From the NCBI GenBank assembly GCA_958450325.1, contig OY288242.1:24496474-24560473 (forward strand): a stretch of DNA of 64,000 bases. The letters run 5' to 3'. Of this stretch, positions 55,158 through 64,000 are shown in pieces (the first letter of the stretch is position 1; every line of letters starts with the position of its first letter). The notes beneath the pieces were generated by a model that saw nothing but the letters and a program-made list of their open reading frames with translations, made no database searches and had not been told where the DNA came from. The DNA is from Agrostemma githago. Taxonomy: Eukaryota; Streptophyta; Magnoliopsida; Caryophyllales; Caryophyllaceae. A program made the position numbers and the translations under genes.

Positions 55158-58100
55158 ATGCCTAGGCGGGGAGGCGAATCCTTCCTCTTTAGTCCAGAGC
55201 CGGAAAGGCTTTCTCGAGCTTTTCGCCAACGGACGATTAACCGGGTTAGGATCTCTCAACCAAGTGCAAGCAATACCCATCAAGAGCAAGCTCAAGGAAG
55301 CGATTTTGAGCAAGCATTTTGAGAGACGGCCGAAGGGAATTTCACCAATCCCTTTGGATATTCTTCTCCTAGTTCCCCCTCTTCATCTACATCAACACCG
55401 TCTACACCACCATCTTCTCCCTTACATCCAAGAATTCTTAAGTTTTCATCCCACTCTACATTCACGGAAGACGTCTTGCCGGGACCCAATGCTCTACCGG
55501 CCGCTTATGCCGGAAATTTTACGGCCAAGACCCACTTCATCCAACTTGTGGAAAGGAACCAATTTAGTGGTTTGCCCACCGAAGACCCGCACCAACACAT
55601 GGAGACTTTCTCCGATTATTGCGACGCTATCTCTCAACCCGGGGTTACACAAGATCAAATCCGATGGGTTTTATTTCCATTTTCATTAATTGGAAAAGCA
55701 AAGCAATGGATTAAAGGTCTCGATAGGGCAACCATGGGCATCGACACGTGTAAGAAGCTTGCATTGGCGTTCTACCAAACTTTCTACCCTCCGGAGAAGA
55801 CTAACTTGCTTAGGGCCTCCATCACCGGTTTCCAACAACGGGATGAAGAGAGCCTATATGAAGCGTGGGAGCGGTTTAAGTCTTTGGTTAGATCATGCCC
55901 TCATCATGGACTCTCACAATGGTTCTTGGTCCAACAATTTTGGAATGGTCTTTATGAGGACTCAAGAACTATACTCAACATGGGCTCCAATGGTAGGTTT
56001 ACCGAGGTCGATGATGACCAAACATGGGCGAGAATCGAAGAGATGGCGATCCATAATTCGCAATACTCTAGGCCTAGGAAGGCAAATCGAGGAGGTAGGC
56101 ATGAGGTTGATGCTATTACTCAACTAAGCATCGACCTTGGGGCTCAATTGAAGACACACATGGAAACCATTGACAAGAAGCTCCAAGGTCACCTCACTCA
56201 AGTTCAAAGCATCAGTTCCTCCAACCAAGCCTCATTTCATGAAGTAAATGCTTTGAGTTTTCACCTCCTTTGCCTTATTATGGCATGTGTGACACTTGTG
56301 GAATCGTTGGTCATGACCCTATGAATTGTAGAGGAAGTATTGAGCAAGTGAATGCTTTTCAAGCGTTCAAGCAAGGTGCCTCCTACTCCAATCAATACCA
56401 AGCTTCCAATCAAGTCCCTCAACAACAAGCTTTTCAACACCAACAACAACATCGTCCATATGTTCCACCTCCCTTAAGGGACAACAACCAAGGTTACCAA
56501 GGCAACTCAAGGCCTTTCAACAACTTCAAGCAAAGTAACCAAGGTTCATTCAACAACAATCAAGGGTTCCAACAAGGGAACTTCAACCAAGGCTATCAAA
56601 ACCACAACCATGGCAACAACCAAGGCCTTAATCAAGGCAATTCTCATGGGTTCCAAGGGAACCGTCAACATCAAGCAACTCAAGGCAATCAACAACAAAG
56701 CAAGCCTAGGAGCCGGTCTCCTATTCATGACTATGGTACTCCCTTAGCCCTCACCAATACTCCGCATAATCCATCATCCCCACCACGGGATTTCGACATA
56801 CAAAAGCAAATGGTGGATATCCAAAGGGATACTCAAGAAATGCAAAAGAGGCAATTGGATACACAAATGTCACAACAAGGAACCATTAATCAAATTTTAA
56901 TGGACAACAAGGAAATGAAAACTCACATGAAGATGATTGAGAATCAAGTGGCACAACTTGCATCGGGAAGTTCCTCAAGACAAAGAGAGCAATTACCCCC
57001 TCAAGGTGTAACTCCGACTTTTGAGCATGTCAATGCCATCACCACAAGGAGAGGTACATCTTATGACTCCCCTCCATTCCCGAGTGAGCAAGAGCCAATG
57101 CAAGAACCGACAAGAAAGATGAAACCTCCAACTCAAGAGAGCTCAAGCTTTGATAATCCAACGGAGGAGAAAGTCTTATGGGAGGTTGAGAAACCTCAAC
57201 AAGACAAGCTTCCCCCACTTCAAGCTAGAGATAAGGGTAAAAAGAAAGTGTCATTTGAAGAGTCTACCCCGCTTGAGCAAAATAAATACCAAGTCAAGTT
57301 GCCTTACCCAACAAGGCAAATGAAGACCAAGGTAGACTCTCAATATGACAAGTTCCTTAGTATTGTGAAGAAGTTGGATGTGAGTGTCCCATTTACCGAG
57401 CTACTTACCCAAATCCCGGCATATGGAAAATTTATGAGAGAAATATTGGCTAGGAAGAGATCCGTCGACAAGGAAGAGACCATTGCGTTCACAAGAGTGG
57501 TGAGCGAGCTCATTCAAGGTTCTACGCTTCCAAAGTTGAAGGATCCGGGTAGGTTTTCGATCCCTTGCACCATAGGGCACTACAAGATCGAAAGAGCTTT
57601 ATGTGATTTGGGTGCGAGTGTAAGCATTATTCCCTACTCCATTTGTTGCCGACTTGGGATGAAGGAGCTTAAAAGTACCTCTATCACGCTCCAAATGGCC
57701 GATAGTTCATTCAACCGACCATTGGGGATGCTAGAGGATGTGCCGGTGAGAATCGGTAAGTTCTTCATTCCGGTTGACTTCATCGTGCTCGATATGCGGG
57801 AAGATGAAATCACACCCATTATTCTTGGGCGCCCATTTCTACATACCGCCGGTGCTATGATCGATGTGAAGAATGGTACGATCACATTTGAGTTAGGCGA
57901 AGAGAAGTTAGTGTTTGACCTCCAAGGTAACACTTCGCCTACTAATGATGAGTCATGCAATATGATCCAAGCCAAGAAAAACATTGATCTAGGGGTTGAG
58001 TCGGGACAAAGCTTGAACAAGAACTCTTATATACTTGAGGATGATGACTCCGATTTGGAGGGAGATGAGTGCCCATTTCATGGGCTTGTTGACAAATTGA

Positions 58101-58357
58101 AAAGCAAGGAGAAGGATGAGCCTCCCTTGGCGCCACATGAAGACCGGTGGACGTTTGGGTATATCCCCAAAGACCAAAAGTACAAGTTCAAGTCATTGAA
58201 CTTGGAAGATCGGGATGCCCCGGGAACGTCAAGGCAAGGCCATGAAGAGCCTTGGTATGTGGTTGGTTATATCTCGAGCTTGATTGAAGACTTCGCTAGG
58301 GCCTTCGACTTGTTCCTTCGTGCCCTTGATGGAGATGGGGCTAGCTTTGGTTGTTGA
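55158..58357 (+). pseudogene. gag-pro: Element D gag-protease
   Basis: ATG at 55158 (MPRRGGESFLFSPEPERLSR), in-frame TGA at 55320-55322, then open to a one-base frame change near 56250-56265, after which the second frame runs to 58357. Capsid motifs: FSDYCDAISQPGV, GKAKQWIKGL, FYQTFYPPEKTN. Zinc knuckle CDTCGIVGHDPMNC (CX2CX4HX4C, about 56287-56328), a Gln/Asn-rich linker (residues rich in NNQG) and retropepsin (CDLGASVSIIP at about 57602, IILGRPFLHTAGA at about 57820). The last 150 residues are acidic and end RALDGDGASFGC. Typical Athila order up to protease, then nothing of RT. Confidence 0.82.
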
Positions 58358-60819
58358 AAAATATTGAAGAAAGTACCACCTTGGTTTGACGGAGTTCCAC
58401 AAGAACCGTCTCTTTGTATATATCTCTTTCCCTTGTAGTTTGTTTTGTTTTGTGAATTTCTTGACTTTTTGGATGATTGATGAGCGTTGTGAGGGAGGGA
58501 ATTTGATGTGTTGTTTGAGTTTATTGTGGTAGGTGTGAAGTGGAAGTGATTCCTAGGGAAGAGCGGTCATTGTTGGAGCTTGGATTGTGTGAAGGGAAGT
58601 CGGTTTTTGAAGCTTGGAACGAGCTTTTGGGAGCTATAGAGGGTTAGGAGACTCTTCCCGGCCTAGAATAGGTCATCCCGTCCGGGATGGAAGACCCATC
58701 CCGACCGGGAAGGATGTCATCCCGTCCATCCCGACGGTTCATCCCGTCCATCCCGTCCATCCCGATTGGTTGGGGCACAAAAGTTGGGTTCACTGACGGT
58801 CCATCCCGACCGGGACGAGGTCTTCCCGACCGGGACGAGACGGTCATCCCGATCGGGACCACCCATCCCGACCGGAATGGACCCCCTGTCCTCCTTTGGC
58901 TCTTTTCTTCGTTGTTTGAGACCACCCAACCACTTTATACCCCCTCCCAACCTCCCTACATGTCCTTACTCTCATTGTATGACCCTTACACCCCACATAC
59001 ACGTTTTCACCTCACTTTCTATTCACTTCAAACCGACTTTCGCACCAAAAACCCGCCTCATTTTGCATTTGTGCCCCAACCATGGAACCGGATCGCAATT
59101 GGAGAGGAATAACGACGACATGGACAAGCTAAGTGCCTATATTGACTTATGAGACGATGGAGCGAGTGAGTTGGTAACCGTATGGTACGGCAACTATCCT
59201 CTCTTTTCCGTTTTCATAGCTTGTCTTCATTGGTTTATTCCCTTTCCCTCTTACCCTTTGTGTCATAGTGGCCTTTGAGGCCTTGTTGTGCTTGCTCCCG
59301 ACTCTCGATGACGTGACTACATCGAGAGTCATTTCAAAATCCAAATTTTTCAAGATTTTCACCTTTTTGTAGGATTTAGTCGGATTTAGGCGGAATCTGG
59401 GCTAGGTGACTTGATTACACCTAGCCCTCCCCTCCCATTTCCTTTTATTTCCTTCTTTTTATTTTCTTCCCCCATCCATATCTTTTTCTTGTCTCGGCCC
59501 ATGGTGACTTGACTACACCCCGGCCGGACACATTCTGCTCTCTACTCCATTTTACTTTTTGATTTTTAGCTTTATTTTTGTAGTTTCTTTTCTTTTTCTT
59601 TTGTCTCTTCGCACACTACGATCGAGCATGAGGACATGGCTTGGTTTAAGTGTGGGGGAGCGATATTCTAGCGTAGTTAGTTTTATTTTCTTAGTTTTTG
59701 GAAAAAAATCTTTAAAATCCATAAAATTTGAAATTTTTTCCCAAAAATCAAAAAGATTTTTCTTTTGTGTGTTATCTTCTTGTGTCATTGTGTCGTATAT
59801 TTGTTTTGTGTGCGTGTTTTGCCTCCCTTTCCCTTATAGGTTGCTTTAATCGTCGTTAACTTTGGAAGGCTTTCAAGACTCCCGGTAACACCTTATCTCT
59901 TCTTCTTCTTTACCTCTTGCGGAGTTTGGAGGAGATTGTGATGTTGTGTGCTCGGGTGGAGCTTTGTAAAGTGGGGATGATTTGGTGGCTTGTTTGGATG
60001 ACCGGGGGGGGGGGGGTGTTTATGTTGTGTATGTGTTCGTTTTGTTTTGTTTTTGTTATGTTGCTTTTGCTTCTTTTTCTTTCGTTCATTTTCGTCATGT
60101 CTTTGATTTTATGTTGTGCTATGTTGTGTGTCATGTGTGTAAACCGTTTTCGAAAACCCGTTTTAGAGGCTAGTGTGCAAGTGTTTAATTTCCCTTTTTA
60201 GTAGCACAAATCGAGTCTTGGACTTTAATCTAGTAGAATGACCCTAAATCAATGAATTCGTTGGTCCTTTACCTTGAGTCCACCTAGCTTACTTGGGATT
60301 TACTACGGGATTTGCATTTTGACCATTATGACCACCCACGGCGTGAAAAGGCCTTGGTTACCGAGTCTCGTCCCTTAGGTGACCATGTTTAGGATTGTTT
60401 GATTAGTCCAAGTTCTCCACTTTTTGTGGGTTTGAAGGGAAGGCGCCGTCCCGACTCACCCATTTACCTACCTCCCACACATTTCCACACAATAAAATTG
60501 CAAATTGTTGATTCCTCTCTTTCTTGTCATACAAAGAAATGCCAAAAAGGGCAAAGAAAAGAAAATGAAAGAAAATGAAAGAAAGAAAAGAATGAAGAAA
60601 AAGAAAAGGCACAAAAGCCAAAAAGAAAATAGAAAAGAAGAAAAAGAATGGCATGGCAAAACAAGGCAAAAATGCAAAAGAAAAGAGAAAATGCCAAAAG
60701 AAAATCGTCTCACAAAAAGATCTCAACCCCACAAAAATAAGCCTTTTTCCGACTTTTGCCGTGAAGAGCCTACCAAAGGACCGAGTCCCGAGGAAGGATG
60801 ATAGCGGCATTAGTCGGTC
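58358..60819 (+). other. Element D 3' non-coding region with an internal palindrome cluster
   Basis: No gene. At 58654-58882 about eight TCCCGACCGGGA or TCATCCCGTCC-type words occur, as in the LTR but not a copy of it, followed by TTTATACC (about 58933). 60520-60720 is a purine-rich run (GAAAGAAAAG). 60004-60016 is poly-G. Plants' Athila elements often carry an env-like ORF here; none is seen. Confidence 0.6.
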
Positions 60820-61400
60820 TTCCCTCATTTTGCATGTTTTTCACTTTTTACTTGGACTAGTTAGGCGGTTTCGGGCATGGAACGACCCTCTTGGCTCTTT
60901 GCTAAAGGGGGCGGGGTCTCACTTACCTACAGTGTCGACTAACACCGTGGATCATCACTTCCCACTCCGCCGATCGTCCCGTAGTACGTTTTTAGAAAGT
61001 TAGGAGGACCTAGGTAAGTTACCAACGTTTTTGTTGCTTTATCGTCATACTATTAGGGTTTAGTCCACCTCGGTTTGTATTGCTAGCTTGGGAACGTTGT
61101 CGCTTGCCTCGAGTCCTAAACCGGTGTTTCTTTCACCGCTTGTTTGAGGGAAGCGGTATTTCTTTTCTTTTGGGTGCAACCTTTTGTGTGTTCGTTTGTG
61201 TGTTTGTTTGTTTTTGTGTCTTGTGTCCGGTTGCATCCACAGTTTTGTCGCAAGACCCGACTTGCCTTGCGGAGTGCACTTTTCCTCTAAGTGCACTCGC
61301 GTGAGTTGAAAGGGCGTAGGGTGCGCTAATACCCATTCGGCTAGTATAGTAGTTAGTACGTGCTTACTCGAGGGCGAGTAAGGGTTAAGTGTGAGGGAGT
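60820..61400 (+). other. Element D 3' internal end and PPT
   Basis: Matches 52833-53413. The PPT here reads AAGTGTGAGGGAG, one change from the other copy. Confidence 0.8.
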
Positions 61401-62918
61401 TGATTAGTGTAGTTTGTAGTGCCTATTTCGTAGTATTTTGGTCCCATTTTCCTTGTGGAATTGCTCCTTGGGAGCGGTACAGGGGCTTCTTATGCTTCCT
61501 TTAGTTCGTTTCAGGTTCCCGTGACCGATTTGGAAGAGTTGGAGCGATTCCGACTCTATACATAAACATTTTGGAGCCAACGGAGTAAAGGAACGATGAC
61601 TCGATGCTTCGGAATCGACCCCGAGACCTTGGGACCCAATCCCGAGCCTCCGAGACCCGATCCCGAGTCCCGAGAATCGATGAGAAGCTCATGTGAAGCA
61701 AGGAGGAACCAAAAGGGTCATATTGGAGGCTTACAAGACTCATCCCCGACGGGTATGCACCTCATCCCGTCGGGGATGAAGTGCACTTTTGAGGGTGCTA
61801 CTGCAAGGCCGTCCCGGTCGGGACCAACCCGTCTCGGTCGGGATGGTGGGTCCGTCCCGGTCGGGATGACCCGTCCCGGTCGGGACCACCCAGTTCCAGC
61901 CCGCATTTCTTTCTTTCTTCTCCCTTCCATTTGGAACCCTATAAATACTTCCCTCTTGTATTGTTTATGTATCTTGCCTTAGTTTAGCCTCTCTTAAGCC
62001 TCTCTACAAGGTATAAACCCTAGATTTAGTTCCTCACATTAGTTTAAATCTCTCTTTAATTCTTAGTTAATCTTAGCTAATTAGTTCTTGTATTAAGAAG
62101 ATACCTGAAGATTTCTCCAAGATTGACAACCTTGGGATTATTTGGGTTTCTCTTTTTATGCAAGATATCATCTTTTCATCATCCTATTGTTGGTATAACT
62201 TTCTTTTCTCTTGTTTATTGTTATTGAATCAAGTTTGAATCTTTACTTAGTGTTTATTGTTATTGATTGTTATTGTTCTTGATGATGAATGTTAGGGTTA
62301 TGATGTTGTGTTCTCTTCTTATTGTTGTTAGTTTTTCTTTGATTATGAGTGAGTAGATTACTTGTAGGTTAGTAGGGGGATTAAGGGTAGATTATGGGTG
62401 ATTAGGGTTTGATTAGGGGTAAAGGGTAAATCCTTATTGTTAGTCACATTCTTGGCACACCATGTGTTTGTTGAAATGCTTGTTTGAGTTGTAGTGGCCA
62501 TGCTTCTCATGCTAGTTTTCCTCTACTCATTGTTTGTCTAGTATGTGGACACCCTTGACCACCCAAGTCACCTTACTACACTTATGAACCCGACCTAACC
62601 CACCTCTTTTCCATATTTGATTCATCTTATTAGTTAGACTCATTCCCTTAGTTTGTTAGTTGGTTTGTGTTTAGTTAATCTATTGTAGTCTTGTTTTAGC
62701 TTAATTCATTGTTAGTCTAGTTCTTACCTTTCATCCACCATAGTTTTCCATTTATCGCTTATTTGTGTTTGTTTGTGTGACCTAGTCTCGTTTTAGGCCG
62801 ATTTAGTCTAAGCATTGCAACACCGTCTCCGTGGACACGACCCGACTTACCCTAACTACCGTTAGGTGCTAGTTGGTTATTTATTTGGCGGTGGGATCCA
62901 CGACAAATCCCACCATCA
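61401..62918 (+). repeat. Right LTR of element D
   Basis: Same length and nearly the same sequence as 53414-54931. Followed at once by - strand element H sequence, with no recognisable 5-bp duplication. Confidence 0.88.
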
Positions 62919-64000
62919 GTCTTCTTGACCTCCAAAACCCCAAAAGCTTCACCGAAGCTTCAAAAACCGACTTCCATACTTACGAACCAAGCTCTATCAT
63001 TAACCATTCCTCTCTCGGAATCATCTTCACTTCACACCTATGACAATAAGCTCAAATGCAACATCAAATTCTCTCCCTCACAACGCTCATCAACAATCTA
63101 AATGACAAGAATTTCACAAAACTACCAATCCTAGAAACCAAGGTACCAAACAAACATATATACACACACAAAAGCAAAAAAGAACAAGAAAAAGAGATAT
63201 ATACAATAAGGTACTCTCACCAACTACACCTCCATAGCCATCAAGAGCTCGAAGGAGTAAGTCAAATGCCCTAGCAACATCTTCATTTAAGCTCACATGG
63301 CCAAGCCTAGCCACTTTCAAAAGCTTCCAAGTCGGAGGGAAGAAGCGATCATCTTCATTATGCTCGGGGTTATCGTGATCTTCCGGGTCTTCGGAACCAA
63401 CATAGCTACGACTCTTATGACCGTCCGGTAGGTATAGTGGTCTAGAGTCAAGCTCGGTGTCATGATGTGGGAGATCACACCCTAGGGGTGTCGCTTCTTC
63501 TACGGGGTCAAGAGTGGAACTCTTTTCCACCGCCCGACAAGGATCCTCTTCACCAACCGTATCCCAAGACAAGGGACTAGACATCGAGTGCGGTAGAGGA
63601 GGAGAAGGCATCAAGTTTTCTTCATTGGAGGGTTTAGGATCCTCCAATTTCCCGTTCAAGGCAAGTTCTAAGGCATCTACTTCTTTTTCCCAAGTATTGC
63701 GCTCCTTTTCACTCACCTTGTCTATATGGCCTAGAGGAGGTATGTCTTCACTTGGCTTTGGATTGTCTAGTGGTTCATCACGACGAAAATCGAACAAATC
63801 CAATTTGATAGCCAAAACATCGGCTCCCCAAGAGTTATCTTGAGAATCATGTTCACTCCCCTCCTCATTGTTGGCCCATGAAGCTTCAACTTCCTCTATT
63901 CTCTCCCTATCTTCACCACCCAAGCAACACTCAACAATGGTCTCTTGATCGACCCTCTCTTCTTCATTTGTAGCTTCAAGGTTGGGTTGACTTTCTTGTG
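62919..64000 (-). mobile_element. Related non-autonomous Athila-like element (element H), partial
   Basis: On the - strand the region 63120-62919 resembles element D after its gag-protease (GATGAGCGTTGTGAGGGAG at about 58475 and beyond). So a second, older relative lies here in the opposite orientation, cut by element D's LTR. Confidence 0.6.
63114..64000 (-). CDS. Acidic C-terminal part of an Athila-like gag-protease (element H), partial
   Basis: Open through the window edge. Very acidic (EEVEASWANNEEGSEHD), low complexity in parts. Its late segment VARAFDLLLRALDGYG matches element D's end FARAFDLFLRALDGDG, then extends 35 residues with a hydrophobic tail (LFLVLFCFCVCIYVCLVPWF) that may be read-through. 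No enzyme motif. Confidence 0.5.
   Translation of the reverse strand, partial: QESQPNLEATNEEERVDQETIVECCLGGEDRERIEEVEASWANNEEGSEHDSQDNSWGADVLAIKLDLFDFRRDEPLDNPKPSEDIPPLGHIDKVSEKERNTWEKEVDALELALNGKLEDPKPSNEENLMPSPPLPHSMSSPLSWDTVGEEDPCRAVEKSSTLDPVEEATPLGCDLPHHDTELDSRPLYLPDGHKSRSYVGSEDPEDHDNPEHNEDDRFFPPTWKLLKVARLGHVSLNEDVARAFDLLLRALDGYGGVVGESTLLYISLFLVLFCFCVCIYVCLVPWFLGLVVL

Larger units (their letters stand above)
52833..62918 (+). mobile_element. Athila-like Ty3/gypsy element (element D), non-autonomous, in tandem arrangement
   Basis: LTRs of equal length (1518 bp: 53414-54931 and 61401-62918) differ at only a few sites by eye, so it is young. The PBS TGGCGCCGTTGCCGGGGA is the Athila type. 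Coding is gag-protease only; no RT, RNase H or integrase lies between 58357 and the PPT. A second copy of the 3' internal end precedes the left LTR. Confidence 0.82.

Noticed and set aside
55096..55689. 197-codon + strand frame at the start of element D
   Set aside because: It overlaps the gag frame that starts at 55158 and has no recognisable domain; the gag frame carries the conserved motifs.
58644..59152. Several overlapping frames rich in Arg-Pro-Gly near 58700
   Set aside because: All are translations of the TCCCGACCGGGA palindrome cluster.
60403..60828. 141-codon Phe-rich - strand frame
   Set aside because: It reads the complement of a purine-rich low-complexity tract.
1..64000. tRNA, rRNA or other structural RNA genes
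   Set aside because: None recognised by eye; the only tRNA-like matches are retrotransposon primer-binding sites.

Overview
This window is repeat-dense nuclear DNA from a flowering plant. It is almost entirely LTR retrotransposons nested in, or colliding with, one another, plus DNA transposons that landed in them. No intact single-copy host gene was found. The plant call rests on Tat-, Athila- and chromovirus-type Ty3/gypsy elements, CACTA and hAT elements, plant mobile domain (PMD) genes, and captured pieces of plant housekeeping genes that keep their introns.

Layout. (A) 1-11537: a Tat-lineage Ty3/gypsy element on the + strand. It has a partial 5' LTR, RT/RNase H/archaeal-type RNase H/integrase, an antisense two-exon PMD gene that is open throughout once spliced, covarying hairpins, a polypurine tract (PPT) and a 3' LTR; gag and protease are missing. 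(C) 11538-21633: a decayed chromovirus-like element on the - strand, split inside its RT by a 6.4-kb CACTA transposon (12671-19076). The CACTA holds a solo LTR and captured gene fragments (POLA2, probably the start of COPB2, and a membrane-tail ORF). (B) 22277-44060: a 21.8-kb Tat element on the - strand with a 5-bp target duplication (ATGTC). It carries two decayed intron-containing antisense genes on the + strand, a CACTA-like insertion and a 612-bp hAT element inside its right LTR. (G) 44324-46151: a - strand Athila-like LTR plus PPT. 46152-52517: broken Tat LTR pieces, an inverted-repeat-rich AT segment and a Tat gag/protease fragment on the - strand. (D) 52518-62918: an Athila-like element on the + strand with near-identical LTRs and only gag-protease coding, preceded by a duplicated piece of its own 3' end. 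(H) 62919-64000: part of a related element on the - strand.

How the parts relate. In both Tat elements the sense strand carries the retrotransposon genes, while the opposite strand between integrase and the 3' LTR carries PMD genes with introns. The PMD gene of A, and probably those of B, have their own promoter sequences. An antisense intron survives retrotransposition because the copied RNA is the sense transcript.

Four LTR families each carry a cluster of their own short GC-rich palindrome; in three of them the cluster lies just upstream of a TATA box. The same palindromes recur at the antisense genes. Just before the PPT, the two Tat families share a two-hairpin structure with compensatory changes and an identical 19-nt loop. 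These three patterns are the main candidates for something undescribed.
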